From: Novosphingobium ginsenosidimutans
Lineage (GTDB): Bacteria; Pseudomonadota; Alphaproteobacteria; Sphingomonadales; Sphingomonadaceae
DNA length: 64,000 nucleotides
Assembly: GCF_007954425.1 (NCBI RefSeq)
Contig: NZ_CP042345.1
Location: 1,054,001-1,118,000 of the forward strand
Direction of reading: 5' to 3'
The notes under the pieces: generated by a model
The model's input: only the letters and a program-made list of their open reading frames with translations
Told to the model about the DNA's origin: nothing
Database searches by the model: none
Program-made: the position numbers and the translations under genes
Shown: positions 1-9,358 of the stretch, one piece after another
How the letters are laid out: every line of letters starts with the position of its first letter
Numbering within the stretch: position 1 is the stretch's first letter

Positions 1-1328
1 GTGCAGCCTCCGACATCACCGATGATTTTGCCGGTGCCGTTGATCGTAACGTTATAGGCCACCAGGATTTGACAGTAAGCGCCATTGTCAGCCTTGTCGA
101 CAATACCGCTGAAAGTAACTGAAGACTTGGGTAGATAAATCGCCCCAGTGATTTTCCAAGCCGGCTTGTTCCCAGCATAGGTGAAATCAACCCCAGTGGT
201 GATCCGCGGGTCCTGGTAGATCGCAACGCCTTTGAAGGCGGCCCCGGCATTAGTTGGGGCTTGGATGTTGAGCACGCCAGAGCCAGAGCCAGTGCCGTTG
301 TCGACTGGATAATGCTTGTAAACCCCACCGTTGGTACCGGAGAAAATCACAGTCGCCGAGGCCCCCGTCGCCGTTGACACGGTGAATCGATTAAGATCAA
401 GCTTGCCATTATAAATCACAAGCTGGGTGGCGGTTCCGGTGAGAGTTAAATTGCCAGTCAACTGCACATCGCCGCACAACTTGACCACGCCTGTGCGCGA
501 GCCCGAAATGCGGTTGGTGCCTGGCAGCGCAGGATCACGGGGACCTGAAGGGGCCTGCGGATAGGTGCTGCAAGTGTTGGCCGGAATGCTATTTACCATC
601 CCAGCGTAGGGGTCTGAAGGCAAATCAGTCTGACCCGAAATGTTGTTGGCAGTCTGGCTTGCACAGGTGCCAGAGACGGTTCCTGCTGCCACGGCGAAGT
701 CTGCGTCAAGGCCGTTACCGGTGCAAGTCATGTTGCCGTTTGAGAGCGCGGCGCAGCCCGAAAGATCCGCATCGGGCGTCCCATTGGTCTGCAGATTGTT
801 AAACGTCCAGACGCAAACCTCGTTGGTTAGCGCGCCTGATCCGCCTCCGGCCGCCACGGCGACTGCCCGAGCCCTTATCGTCTGATTACCGGAGAAGCCA
901 AGGACGCCGGAAAGGGAAAACGGGACACTGGTGCCGACTACGGCTTCGAAGCAGGTCGATCCGGCACGGACACCTACTGGGCAGGCTACCGATGCGGCAG
1001 TGACGGTTTCTGCGCCGGCCCCATTCACGAAGCCCAGCTTGCTGGCTGCAGCGCGCGCCTCGATTTGCGAGGTGGTGCCGGTGTTGCTGTTGACAATAGC
1101 CGCGGCCAGCGCGGCGCTGTCTGCCGCGTTCTGGGCAGAGCGCTGTATGTATTGCCAGCTCCCCAGTTCAACCGCATAGGCAACGCCGCCGACAATCGGG
1201 ATAAGCATCAGCGCCATCATCGGCGCGACGGCTGCGAGCTGCTGGTGCAGGAACCTGCGCAGGAAACGCATCAACCGCCCCTCGGCCAGGCGATCCGCAT
1301 CAACTGAATTGCCGGCTTCGGTTTGCAT
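1..1328 (-). CDS. TadG-like pilus assembly protein, partial (3' end beyond the window)
   Basis: Reading the minus strand from an ATG at 1328 gives an open frame of 442 codons that runs off the left edge, so the C-terminus is missing. The N-terminal part has a basic stretch, one hydrophobic segment around residues 35-55 (MMALMLIPIVGGVAYAVE) and then SAQNAADSAALAAA, the hallmark of the TadG/TadE-like putative Flp pilus-assembly N-terminal domain. The rest is Ser/Thr/Gly-rich with several Cys residues, consistent with an extracytoplasmic region. A GAGG lies five bases before the ATG; a second ATG at 1271 is possible. It is divergent from the flp-cpa-tad operon and probably works with that pilus as a minor pseudopilin or adhesin. 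Confidence 0.8.
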   Translation of the reverse strand, partial: MQTEAGNSVDADRLAEGRLMRFLRRFLHQQLAAVAPMMALMLIPIVGGVAYAVELGSWQYIQRSAQNAADSAALAAAIVNSNTGTTSQIEARAAASKLGFVNGAGAETVTAASVACPVGVRAGSTCFEAVVGTSVPFSLSGVLGFSGNQTIRARAVAVAAGGGSGALTNEVCVWTFNNLQTNGTPDADLSGCAALSNGNMTCTGNGLDADFAVAAGTVSGTCASQTANNISGQTDLPSDPYAGMVNSIPANTCSTYPQAPSGPRDPALPGTNRISGSRTGVVKLCGDVQLTGNLTLTGTATQLVIYNGKLDLNRFTVSTATGASATVIFSGTNGGVYKHYPVDNGTGSGSGVLNIQAPTNAGAAFKGVAIYQDPRITTGVDFTYAGNKPAWKITGAIYLPKSSVTFSGIVDKADNGAYCQILVAYNVTINGTGKIIGDVGGC

Positions 1329-1917
1329 GGTGACCTCGTTCGATCCTGCAGACTTCCAGCGCAACTGAAAAGGTGAAGCTCTGCCTGCTAAAACTATACT
1401 TGTCGCACTGCACTCTACCGGCACCTGTTAGCTTACAAGCTCTTCGCGCTGCATTCCTTGAACATAAGCGTGAAGTTCGGCGATTCGCAAGATTATTAAC
1501 CATGCCATTCGCAAACTTGTAGTTTTACGACAAAGGAGTTGCGCGATTTGTGCGAATCAATTTGCTTGATCATCGAGTCGGTCAGGTGCAAGGTGTGTCC
1601 GTCGGGCATCGCATTAACCGAAGTCCTTAATCCAAATCGCATTTAACTTGTTGTAAAGGTAAGTTAAAAATTTGCTACACGCTGTCAGTTGACGGTGCGG
1701 CCCGCTTGGTATGAAAATCCACCTATCCGAACAGGGGTCGCAATCGAAGTGCATCAAGTAACTCGGGACAAGTTATTGTTCTGGAAGCGAGGTTGTATTT
1801 CGGTGTTCAACCCTGAGCGGACGGGCCAACCGGAAATAGAGGCCGGAGCCCTGGTTTAGAAAACTGCCGACGTTACCCAACGAAGCGGGTGCGCCGGGTT
1901 CAAATGGGGTAATTGAT
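1329..1917. promoter_or_regulatory. Divergent intergenic region with candidate promoter for the pilus operon
   Basis: About 590 bases without a convincing gene separate the leftward TadG-like gene from flp. It is AT-rich for the neighbourhood and contains several TTAA tetrads (around 1613-1632 and 1640-1668). Their spacings, 9 and 17 bases, do not fit the CtrA consensus of 7. A TTGACG at 1689-1694 followed by TATGAA at 1710-1715 is a weak candidate sigma-70-type promoter, with an untranslated leader of about 200 bases before flp. This is inference from pattern only. Confidence 0.3.
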
Positions 1918-2106
1918 ATGACCAAGTTCATCACTTCGTTCCTGCGTGACGAAAACGGCGCTGCTGCCGCTGAATATGCTCTGATCCTCGCCATTGTCGG
2001 CGCTGGGATTGCAACGGCAGCTGGCTTGCTGGGCACTTCGATTTCGAATGCTATCACCCGTACTGGTGATGCGATCGACGATGTGAATCCGGCTGCTGCT
2101 GCGTAA
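1918..2106 (+). CDS. flp: Flp/Fap-type pilin
   Basis: A 62-residue prepilin, the major subunit of Flp (type IVb) pili. A short basic leader ending in Gly (residues 1-14, ...DENG) is followed by AAAAEYALILAIVGAG, which has Glu at position 5 and Tyr at position 6 of the mature chain, as expected for cleavage by a TadV/CpaA-type prepilin peptidase. One hydrophobic helix makes up the rest. The length is typical. It is the first gene of the rightward operon and is separated from cpaB by a strong hairpin, a usual way to keep pilin transcripts more abundant than those of the assembly machinery. The prepilin peptidase itself is not in this window. Confidence 0.95.
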   Translation: MTKFITSFLRDENGAAAAEYALILAIVGAGIATAAGLLGTSISNAITRTGDAIDDVNPAAAA

Positions 2107-2118
2107 TCACATTACTGG

Positions 2119-2152
2119 TTGGGGCGGCAAGAATTTGAATTTGCCGCCCCAA
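2119..2152 (+). terminator. Strong hairpin between flp and cpaB (attenuator or mRNA stabiliser)
   Basis: A perfect 12-bp inverted repeat (TTGGGGCGGCAA at 2119-2130, TTGCCGCCCCAA at 2141-2152) with a 10-base loop lies 13 bases after the flp stop. It is followed by TTCTAG rather than a clean T-run. It probably acts as a partial terminator or a 3' stabiliser of the pilin mRNA. Confidence 0.75.
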
Positions 2153-2171
2153 TTCTAGACAGGGGGCGTGG

Positions 2172-3074
2172 ATGCAGCAGCGAAACGTGATCATAGCGGG
2201 TGTGGCAATCCTTCTCGGGTTGCTAGCCGTGTTCGTGGTCAATGCCTATTTCTCCGGCATGGAGAAGCGCCAAGAGCGGGAGGCTGAGCAACAACAACTG
2301 GCGAAGGTCGTCGTTGCAAGCCAAGAGCTAAGTTTCGGTACACCGATTGGCCCTCAAAATTTGAAGCTGGCCAATTGGCCGGCAAGTTCGATTCCGGCTG
2401 GTGCTTTCACATCGGTTGAAGAAGCTTCAAGAAGCGGGGCAGTTGCGCTGCGCTCGATCGTTCCGGGCGAACCCGTATTGCGGTCGAAGATTTCGGGTGC
2501 CGATGGCCGCGCCACGCTTTCGGCCAACTTACCGACCGGCAAACTAGCCTATTCGATCCCAGTAACCGAAGTAGCCGGCGTTGCCGGCTTTGTCCGTCCT
2601 GGAGACCGAGTCGATGTGATCCTTACCCGCCAGATCCCCGGCAAAGGCGCCGAAGCGGCGACCGACAAGATGGCCGATGTTATCCTCGAAGGGGTCCCGG
2701 TGCTAGCGGTGGACCAGACGCTCAATGAGCAAGCGACTGCTGCGGCCGTTGCCAAGACTGCCACGCTAGAAGTGGACAGCTTTGGCGCACAGAAACTCGC
2801 GTTGGGCATCCAACTCGGCACTCTCAGCCTTGCGCTGCGAAATGTTGCAGATCAAGCTACCGGCGTGCGCTCGACCGTGATCCCCCGCAACCTTTCCGCC
2901 AGCAATTATTTCATCCCGGAAAGACCAAATGCCAGCGCCGCACCGCCGCCGGCTTTCCGATCGCCCACACTGGCGGCAGCTGGCAAGCCTGCCATGCTCC
3001 GCCCTGCCGGACCGACCATGACAGTCTACCGCGGCAGCCAGCCGTCTGAATATGAGGTGAAACGTGGCCGCTAA
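2172..3074 (+). CDS. cpaB: Flp pilus assembly protein CpaB (RcpC)
   Basis: A 300-residue protein with one N-terminal membrane segment (about residues 6-27, VIIAGVAILLGLLAVFVVNAYF). An SAF domain (about residues 45-115: VVVASQELSFGTPIGPQNLKL, then AVALRSIVPGEPVLRSKI) is followed by the RcpC/CpaB domain with YSIPVTEVAGVAGFVRPGDRVDV. CpaB is a periplasmic component of the Tad secretion apparatus associated with the secretin channel. An AGGGGG lies just before the ATG. The last codons overlap the GTG start of cpaC by 11 bases, which points to translational coupling. Confidence 0.95.
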   Translation: MQQRNVIIAGVAILLGLLAVFVVNAYFSGMEKRQEREAEQQQLAKVVVASQELSFGTPIGPQNLKLANWPASSIPAGAFTSVEEASRSGAVALRSIVPGEPVLRSKISGADGRATLSANLPTGKLAYSIPVTEVAGVAGFVRPGDRVDVILTRQIPGKGAEAATDKMADVILEGVPVLAVDQTLNEQATAAAVAKTATLEVDSFGAQKLALGIQLGTLSLALRNVADQATGVRSTVIPRNLSASNYFIPERPNASAAPPPAFRSPTLAAAGKPAMLRPAGPTMTVYRGSQPSEYEVKRGR

Positions 3075-4506
3075 GCAAATCACGCCGGCGCTGATCGCCG
3101 CCCTGCTTCTGGGGGCCACAGCCCTTGCGCCAGCCGCCGTCCAGGCCCAGGACCAGATGTCCGCCACCTCGGTCGAGATCCCACTCAACAAGAGTCAGGT
3201 GGTCAGCGCCGATCGCCCGATCGCCAAGGCGCTGGTCGGCAATTCCGAAATCGCCGATGTCGTGCCCCTGACAGATCGTTCGATCTACGTCCTCGGCAAG
3301 AAGATGGGCACCACCAGCCTGACGCTCTATGATGGCGGCGGCCGGGTGCTCTCGATCCTCGACATCTCAGTCGGTCCGGACGTGATCGCGCTGGAAGAGC
3401 AGCTCCGCCAGGTCGTGCCGAACGAGACGATCAATGCGCGCATCTCTAACCGTTCGATCGTGCTGACCGGCCTGGTCAACAGCGCAAGCGCGGCCGATCG
3501 CGCCAACCAGTTGGCCAAGGCCTACATCGACGAAAAGGAAGGTGGCAGCATCATCAACCTGATCGCGATGGGATCGAGCCAGCAGGTGATGGTCGAGGTG
3601 CGCTTTGCCGAAGTCCGCAGGGATGTTGGCAAGGACATCGGCGTGAAGCTCTCTGCCCAATCCCGCAATGGCAGTTTCGAAGGCGTTACTGGCGTAGGTT
3701 CGGGCTATTTTCCTGGAGTGCCCGCAGCAGGGGGGGCGGGGGGAATTCTTCCGTATCTTACTAGCGTGCCGATCTCCAATAGCTTTGGCGTGTTTCGCCA
3801 GCAGATCGGGCTAGGCAGCCTGAACATCAATGCCGTGCTCAATGCGCTGGAATCGCGGGACCTGGCCAAAACACTGGCCCAGCCGACCCTGATTGCACTA
3901 TCGGGCGAGAAGGCCTCGTTCCTCGCCGGTGGGGAATTTCCGGTCCCGGTCAGGCAGGACCAGAATGGCGGCCTAACTGTTGAATTCAAACCCTTCGGGA
4001 TCAGCCTGTCCTTCACGCCGACCGTGCTGGGCGACAAGACTATCAGCATGATCGTCGAGCCCGAAGTCAGCGCGATCGATCCGCAAGCTTCGCTGAGACT
4101 GAACGACATCATAATTCCGGGCCTGCGCACCCGCCGTGCCAACACCACGCTGGAGTTGCGGGATGGCGAGAGCTTTGCCATCGCCGGCCTGCTGTCCAAG
4201 GACTTTCAGACCACGGTAGAACAGGTGCCGCTGCTGGGTTCGATCCCAATCCTCGGAGCGCTGTTCCGTTCGAGCAGCTTCAAGAAGGGTGAGACCGAGC
4301 TGCTGATCGTCGTCACCCCGCACTTGGTTAAGCCGATCAAGCCGGAGCAGGTCCGCCTGCCGACCGACCGCGTGCTCGACCCGCGCGAAACCGACACGTT
4401 CCTGCTGGGGCAGCCTTATCGCCCGGCACCGGTCGAACCCGCCACGTCAAACGCGCCAGCTACCAAGAGCGCCGAAAAGAAGAAGGAGGACGGCCTTGCG
4501 TACTAA
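3064..4506 (+). CDS. cpaC: Flp pilus secretin CpaC (RcpA)
   Basis: A 480-residue outer-membrane secretin of the Tad system. It begins with GTG at 3064, inside the end of cpaB, and has a clear signal peptide ending in VQAQ (about residue 29). An N-terminal pilus/BON-like region (NKSQVVSADRPIAKALVGNSEIADV) is followed by a BON-like NARISNRSIVLTGLV segment. The secretin domain spans about residues 240-425, with ALESRDLAKTLAQPTLIALSG and the terminal VPLLGSIPILGALFRS...ELLIVVTPHLV signature. The C-terminal 50 residues are Pro/Lys-rich. It forms the pilus exit channel. Confidence 0.96.
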   Translation: MAAKQITPALIAALLLGATALAPAAVQAQDQMSATSVEIPLNKSQVVSADRPIAKALVGNSEIADVVPLTDRSIYVLGKKMGTTSLTLYDGGGRVLSILDISVGPDVIALEEQLRQVVPNETINARISNRSIVLTGLVNSASAADRANQLAKAYIDEKEGGSIINLIAMGSSQQVMVEVRFAEVRRDVGKDIGVKLSAQSRNGSFEGVTGVGSGYFPGVPAAGGAGGILPYLTSVPISNSFGVFRQQIGLGSLNINAVLNALESRDLAKTLAQPTLIALSGEKASFLAGGEFPVPVRQDQNGGLTVEFKPFGISLSFTPTVLGDKTISMIVEPEVSAIDPQASLRLNDIIIPGLRTRRANTTLELRDGESFAIAGLLSKDFQTTVEQVPLLGSIPILGALFRSSSFKKGETELLIVVTPHLVKPIKPEQVRLPTDRVLDPRETDTFLLGQPYRPAPVEPATSNAPATKSAEKKKEDGLAY

Positions 4507-4798
4507 GCTGCTGACCCTGGCCGGGGCTGCTACCGTGCTCCTGACCGGCTGTACCACCGCCGGCACCCTTAACACGCCTTACATGGGCGGGCCCGATAGC
4601 TTCGGCGAGGCCAACAAACAGACCATGGCCGCGATGATCATCGATCCGGACGCGGTCTACGAAGACGATGTGCCTGAAACCCATGCCGAGCATGCCGGCC
4701 AGGCCGTCGAGCGGTATCGTACCGACAAGGTCAAGGTGCCCGATCGGGTGAAGACCAATAGGGCGGCGCTTCCCGAAACCAGCCGGGAACCGAACTGA
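4496..4798 (+). CDS. Small lipoprotein of the Tad locus (CpaD position)
   Basis: A 100-residue protein starting with TTG at 4496, 11 bases inside the end of cpaC. The start is supported by an AAGGAGG six to eight bases upstream. A lipoprotein signal (TVLLTGC, lipobox Cys near residue 19) is followed by a hydrophilic, Asp/Glu-rich chain with no recognised domain. It occupies the place where other alphaproteobacteria carry cpaD, whose product is usually about 200 residues or longer. It is probably an outer-membrane lipoprotein helping the secretin, but its sequence does not let me call it CpaD. Confidence 0.7.
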   Translation: MRTKLLTLAGAATVLLTGCTTAGTLNTPYMGGPDSFGEANKQTMAAMIIDPDAVYEDDVPETHAEHAGQAVERYRTDKVKVPDRVKTNRAALPETSREPN

Positions 4799-4807
4799 GT
4801 AAGGGCC

Positions 4808-6010
4808 ATGGGCAGCGAAGATCTCCAGTCACATTACGCGCGAGTAACGAATTTGGGCAATGGTACGCGAATGATCGTCGTGGCATCGCCCGCCAACCTT
4901 GCAGTGCTCAGCGAATCCGCTTCGGCGGATGAGCTGACTGGACTGACCCTTGCGGCGCACGCGGCCCACGAGCCGCTGCCGTCAGCCCTGTTCCGCAATG
5001 CGGTCCTCGCGATCATCGAGGTCGACCCGCAGGATCGCCGCTCGCTCGATCGCATCAGCGCGGTGCGCGAACAGAACCCCGAGCTGGATCTGGTTGCTGC
5101 GATCAATGACGCCAGCGTCTCGCTGGTCCGCACCCTATTGCGCGAAGGCATAAGCGACGTGGTCGCGCTGCCCTTCGATCCCAGCGAGATAGTGCAGGTC
5201 ATCCTCGACGTCTCGGCCCGCCGCGGTGAGGAGATCGCCGCCGAAACGACCCTGGCTCCAGTGACCGTGGTGGCGCGATCGATCGGCGGCTGTGGCGCCA
5301 CTTCGTTGGCCACGCATCTGGCCGCCGAACTGGCCGCCCGCGATGAAACCGGCCGCGGCACACTGATTGTCGATCTGGACATCCAGCTTGGCGCCGTTGC
5401 CGACTATCTGGGCGTGACCCCGCGCAATACCATCTCCGACCTGCTGACCGGTGAGCACCGGCTTGACGAGGAACTGGTCCGCTCGGTCGCCACCGACGCT
5501 GGCGGCGGCTTGTGGGTGATCGGTGCTCCGCGATCGATCGTCCCCCTTGAATCGATTGACACCGATGTGCTGCTGCGCCTGCTGACCTTCCTACGCCGTC
5601 AGTATGCCCATGTCGTGCTCGATCTGCCGGCCAACTGGACCAACTGGGCGCTTTCCGCCGCGCTTGCCGCCGATACGGTACTGCTGGTTGTGGAATTGTC
5701 GGTGGCGAGCCTGCGCCAAGCCAAGCGCCGGCTGGAGCTGTTCGACACTGTCGGAATTGACCGGTCGCGGATCAAGATCGTCGTGAACCGGGCGGAACGC
5801 CGCCTGTTCCGGTCGATCAACCTCGAGGATGTCGCAACGACGCTCGGACATCCGGTGCTCGGCAGCTTGGCGCTTGACGCGCCCTTGGTCAGCACGGCCC
5901 AGAACCAGGGCGTCCTGGTCGGCAGTGTCCAGCGAAAGAGCCGTTATCTGGCCGACGTGGCACAACTAACAACCCAATTGCAGGAACTTGCCAGCGGGAG
6001 CCAGGGATGA
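4808..6010 (+). CDS. cpaE: CpaE/TadZ-like pilus localisation ATPase-fold protein
   Basis: A 400-residue protein with an N-terminal receiver-like domain (residues about 20-135, with LAIIEVDPQDRRSLD and GISDVVALPFDP) and a C-terminal MinD/ParA-fold domain (about 150-390: GTLIVDLDIQLGAVADYLG, HVVLDLPANW). CpaE/TadZ positions the pilus machine at the pole. The deviant Walker A stretch reads SIGGCGATS at residues 158-166: the signature Lys (I159) and the P-loop Lys (A164) are both absent, so ATP binding or hydrolysis may be altered. It lies between the lipoprotein and cpaF and overlaps cpaF by 4 bases (ATGA). Confidence 0.9.
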   Translation: MGSEDLQSHYARVTNLGNGTRMIVVASPANLAVLSESASADELTGLTLAAHAAHEPLPSALFRNAVLAIIEVDPQDRRSLDRISAVREQNPELDLVAAINDASVSLVRTLLREGISDVVALPFDPSEIVQVILDVSARRGEEIAAETTLAPVTVVARSIGGCGATSLATHLAAELAARDETGRGTLIVDLDIQLGAVADYLGVTPRNTISDLLTGEHRLDEELVRSVATDAGGGLWVIGAPRSIVPLESIDTDVLLRLLTFLRRQYAHVVLDLPANWTNWALSAALAADTVLLVVELSVASLRQAKRRLELFDTVGIDRSRIKIVVNRAERRLFRSINLEDVATTLGHPVLGSLALDAPLVSTAQNQGVLVGSVQRKSRYLADVAQLTTQLQELASGSQG

Positions 6011-7386
6011 GCACCTGGCACCTGAAGCGCCCACCGCAGGAGGACGCTGCAGCGACACCGAAAGGCGTAGGCCAGGAAGTGCAGCGCGTACCGGAATCCT
6101 TCCAAGTTTCGGACAAGCTTCTGGCACTGAAGGTATTGATTCACCACCAACTGCTTGAGAAGGTCAATCTCTCAGCGCTGGACAACATGCCCCGCGACCA
6201 GATCGCGAAGGAGATCTCCGACATTATCGTCGCGCTGCTGGACGAGCGGGGAGAAGTGCTGAACCGCGCGGAGCGGACAATCCTCAGCAATGACGTGTTG
6301 GATGAATTGCTGGGTCTGGGGCCACTTGAGCCACTGCTCAAGGACGATTCCATCAACGACATCCTCGTCAACGGTTTCCAGACGGTATTCGTGGAGCGGT
6401 CGGGGGTGCTCGAAAAGGTTTCGACCCGGTTCCAGGATGAGAAGCACTTGCTGCGTATCATCCAGAAGATCGTTAGCGCTGTTGGACGCCGGGTTGATGA
6501 ATCCTCGCCATTCGTGGATGCCCGCTTACCCGACGGTTCGCGTGTCAATGCCATTGTCTCGCCGCTGGCAATCGACGGATCGCTGCTTTCGATCCGCAAG
6601 TTCTCGAAGAAGCCGATCTCCATGCAGCGGATGATCGAGTATGGCTCACTGCCGCCGGAAATGGCCGAAGTGCTTGGTGCCATCGTGCGCGGGCGCCGAA
6701 ATGTGATCATTTCGGGCGGAACCGGTTCGGGCAAGACCACGATGCTCAACGCCTTGTCGACTTTCATCGATGAGCGTGAACGTATTGTAACTATTGAAGA
6801 TTCTGCCGAGCTCCAGCTCCAGCAAGAGCACGTGGCGAGGCTCGAAACCCGCCCCCCAAACATCGAAGGCAAAGGCGAAGTCAACCAGCGGGATCTGGTC
6901 AAGAACGCGCTGCGCATGCGCCCCGACCGCATCATCCTGGGCGAATGCCGCGCTGGCGAAGCATTCGACATGCTGCAGGCGATGAACACCGGTCACGATG
7001 GATCAATGACGACGATCCACGCCAACAATCCGCGCGATGCTCTTGCTCGTATCGAGCAGATGGTCGGGATGAGTGGCCTCGATATCTCGGCGCGGTCTGC
7101 CCGGGCGCAGATCGCCGCCGCGATCAACGTTGTCCTGCAGATTGGCCGCTTGAGCGATGGCAAGCGCAAGGTTCTGTCGCTCAGCGAAATCACGGGGATG
7201 GAAGGTGAAACCATCACCATGCAGGAAATATTCCGCTATCGAATGACCGGTCGCGATGAAGTGGGGAATGTCACCGGCTACTTCGAGGCAACCGGGATCA
7301 GGCCCCGCTTCGCCCAGGAGCTGGAAGCCTATGGCATCACGCTTGACCCGGCCCTGTTCCGGCCGGCAGGACGGAACGCCCGGTAA
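6007..7386 (+). CDS. cpaF: Flp pilus assembly ATPase CpaF (TadA)
   Basis: A 459-residue type II/IV secretion ATPase that powers Flp pilus assembly at the inner membrane. It has the expected N-terminal region ([26 protein letters not shown]), a Walker A at residues 237-244 (GGTGSGKT, Lys243), an Asp-box region, the Walker B-like [15 protein letters not shown], and the GSMTTIHAN histidine box. Its length is normal for the family. The start overlaps the end of cpaE (ATGA) and the stop codon abuts the tadB start, so all three are probably cotranslated. Confidence 0.97.
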   Translation: MSTWHLKRPPQEDAAATPKGVGQEVQRVPESFQVSDKLLALKVLIHHQLLEKVNLSALDNMPRDQIAKEISDIIVALLDERGEVLNRAERTILSNDVLDELLGLGPLEPLLKDDSINDILVNGFQTVFVERSGVLEKVSTRFQDEKHLLRIIQKIVSAVGRRVDESSPFVDARLPDGSRVNAIVSPLAIDGSLLSIRKFSKKPISMQRMIEYGSLPPEMAEVLGAIVRGRRNVIISGGTGSGKTTMLNALSTFIDERERIVTIEDSAELQLQQEHVARLETRPPNIEGKGEVNQRDLVKNALRMRPDRIILGECRAGEAFDMLQAMNTGHDGSMTTIHANNPRDALARIEQMVGMSGLDISARSARAQIAAAINVVLQIGRLSDGKRKVLSLSEITGMEGETITMQEIFRYRMTGRDEVGNVTGYFEATGIRPRFAQELEAYGITLDPALFRPAGRNAR

Positions 7387-8387
7387 TGACCGCCCTTCTG
7401 ATCAGGTTGCTGGTGCTTATCGCGATCTTCGGGTCGGTATTCCTTATCTCGCAACTGCTGGTCGGATCCTACGTCAACCGTCGAGCAGAGCGGGCAACGA
7501 TCAACCGCCGTCTCGCTTTGATGCAGTCGGGACTTGACCAGGAAGCTGTCACCGGCGCCCTGCTCAAGAACGCCCCCCCCACGCTCGGACCCGAAGCCAC
7601 CTATTTCGAGCAGGCATGGGTCGGTTTTGTTCGTACCGTGATGATGTCGGGCATCCAGGCGCAAAGCCGCAGTTTGGCCTTCGGGATGGGGGTCAGCTTC
7701 TGCGCTCTGCTGTTGCTGATAACCTTTATTGCGTGGATCCTGAAGTTTCCCATTACGGCCGGCGTTGTGATGCTTGTTGCTTCGGTCTCACTGGCGATCT
7801 CGGTGGGATTGCCGCTGCTCTATGTCAGTCGTAAAGCGCAGAAGCATCGGCAGCGCATGGAAGAGCAGTTCCCGCTTGCCCTCGATATCTTCACCCGATC
7901 GCTGCGCGCCGGTCATCCAATCGCTTCGGCAATCTCGCTGGTAACCGATGAGATGAGCGATCCGATTGGCAGTGAATTCGGTCTCGTTGCTGACGAGGTA
8001 GCCTATGGGGCCGAACTAACGGACGCGCTACTCGGCATGGCCGAACGCTGGGATCTCGACGACATGCGTATGTTCGTTGTCTCGGTCTCGGTCCAAAGCG
8101 AAACGGGCGGCAACCTTGCTGAGATTCTCCAGAATCTCTCCAACGTCATCCGTGCCCGTGCCTCGCTTTATATGAAGGTGCGGGCACTGAGTTCGGAGGG
8201 CCGGATGAGTGCCGTGATGCTGACGGCGCTGCCGATACTTACACTGGTTGGCCTGTTCGCAATCAACCCAGGGTTTTATCTCGATGTTGCTACAGACCCG
8301 ATCTTTGTAATCGGCTTCCCGGCACTGTTGGTGCTGTACGCATTGGGCGTCCTTATCATCCGCCGCATAGTCGATTTGAAGGTTTGA
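7386..8387 (+). CDS. tadB: Flp pilus inner-membrane platform protein TadB
   Basis: A 333-residue protein of the type II secretion system F domain family. It has an N-terminal membrane helix (about 4-28), a pair of helices near residues 95-140, and the T2SSF domain at about 160-290 (RMEEQFPLALDIFTRSLRAGHPI and SVSVQSETGGNLAEILQNLS), then C-terminal membrane helices. TadB and TadC together form the platform on which CpaF acts. The ATG overlaps the last base of the cpaF stop codon (TAATG), and tadC follows after one base. Confidence 0.96.
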   Translation: MTALLIRLLVLIAIFGSVFLISQLLVGSYVNRRAERATINRRLALMQSGLDQEAVTGALLKNAPPTLGPEATYFEQAWVGFVRTVMMSGIQAQSRSLAFGMGVSFCALLLLITFIAWILKFPITAGVVMLVASVSLAISVGLPLLYVSRKAQKHRQRMEEQFPLALDIFTRSLRAGHPIASAISLVTDEMSDPIGSEFGLVADEVAYGAELTDALLGMAERWDLDDMRMFVVSVSVQSETGGNLAEILQNLSNVIRARASLYMKVRALSSEGRMSAVMLTALPILTLVGLFAINPGFYLDVATDPIFVIGFPALLVLYALGVLIIRRIVDLKV

Positions 8388-8388
8388 C

Positions 8389-9357
8389 ATGATCGAGTAT
8401 CTCGCCACGAACGCCTGGGCGCGGACCGTCGTATTGGTACTAGTCTTCGCAGGGATTGCGGGGGTTGCCGCATGGGTGGCGCTCGCCGCCGCGCGTCGGC
8501 AGGAAATCAAGGACGAACTCCGCTCGATCGCCCGCACTGGGCATTCTGCGACGGTCGCAAGCCTCAGCGACCGACGAGATGATCAATGGAGTCGGCTCGT
8601 TGACCGGATCGAGAAGGCCGGCCTCAGCCTGACCGACACCAAATCCGATGTCTTGCGCGCAAAGATGCTTGCCGCGGGTTTCGATTCTCCGGCCGCCCCG
8701 CGCATATACACCTTGGTGCGGTTGTTGCTTGTTACCCTCTTTCCTGCATTGCTTGTCATTCTTACCTTGCTCGCGGGACAGGAACTCACCTTCGTCAAGC
8801 TCTACCTGCTTGGCTCACTGTCCGCGATCATTGGGCTCTATGTCCCAACCTTGTACGTCAGGGCCAGAGCGGACCGCAGACGAGAAGCGATAATCCGCGG
8901 CTTTCCGGATAGTCTCGACCTCATGCTGGTTTGCGTTGAGGCAGGTCTCGGTCTCGAGGCAGCCTTGGACCGGGTGGGACGCGAAATGTCTGTGTCGCAT
9001 CCTCTGGTGGGCCGAATGCTTACCACCAGCACCCTGTTACTGCGGGCCGGGGCTTCACGTGAAACTGCCTTGCGTAAGATGGCCGACACTGCAGGGGTGG
9101 ATGAAATCGCATCATTCGCAACTCTGCTTATTCAGTCGGATAGGCTTGGCACTAGTATTGCAGCCACTTTGCGCGTGTACGCAGACGAAATGCGGGAACG
9201 GCGGCGCATGCGGGCTGAGGAAAAAGCTCACCGCATTCCGGTGCTGATTTCCATCCCGGTAGTAACCTGCATGCTGCCAGTCATGATCGGCGTTCTAATG
9301 CTTCCTGCTGCCGTGCGTGTCGTTCGGCAGATGCTTCCTGCCATGAATGGAGGATAA
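8389..9357 (+). CDS. tadC: Flp pilus inner-membrane platform protein TadC
   Basis: A 322-residue T2SSF-domain protein, partner of TadB. The N-terminal helix (about 14-35) is followed by a membrane pair near 105-160 and the T2SSF region FPDSLDLMLVCVEAGLGLEAALDRVG, ending in LIQSDRLGTSIAATLRVYADEMRERRR and a C-terminal membrane pair. The last bases of tadC (GGAGG before TAA) provide the ribosome-binding site of the next gene, which again indicates a single operon. Confidence 0.95.
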   Translation: MIEYLATNAWARTVVLVLVFAGIAGVAAWVALAAARRQEIKDELRSIARTGHSATVASLSDRRDDQWSRLVDRIEKAGLSLTDTKSDVLRAKMLAAGFDSPAAPRIYTLVRLLLVTLFPALLVILTLLAGQELTFVKLYLLGSLSAIIGLYVPTLYVRARADRRREAIIRGFPDSLDLMLVCVEAGLGLEAALDRVGREMSVSHPLVGRMLTTSTLLLRAGASRETALRKMADTAGVDEIASFATLLIQSDRLGTSIAATLRVYADEMRERRRMRAEEKAHRIPVLISIPVVTCMLPVMIGVLMLPAAVRVVRQMLPAMNGG

Positions 9358-9358
9358 C

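Noticed and set aside
1600-1670. Possible CtrA sites (TTAA pairs) in front of flp
   Set aside because: The spacings between TTAA tetrads are 9 and 17 bases, not the 7 of the CtrA consensus.
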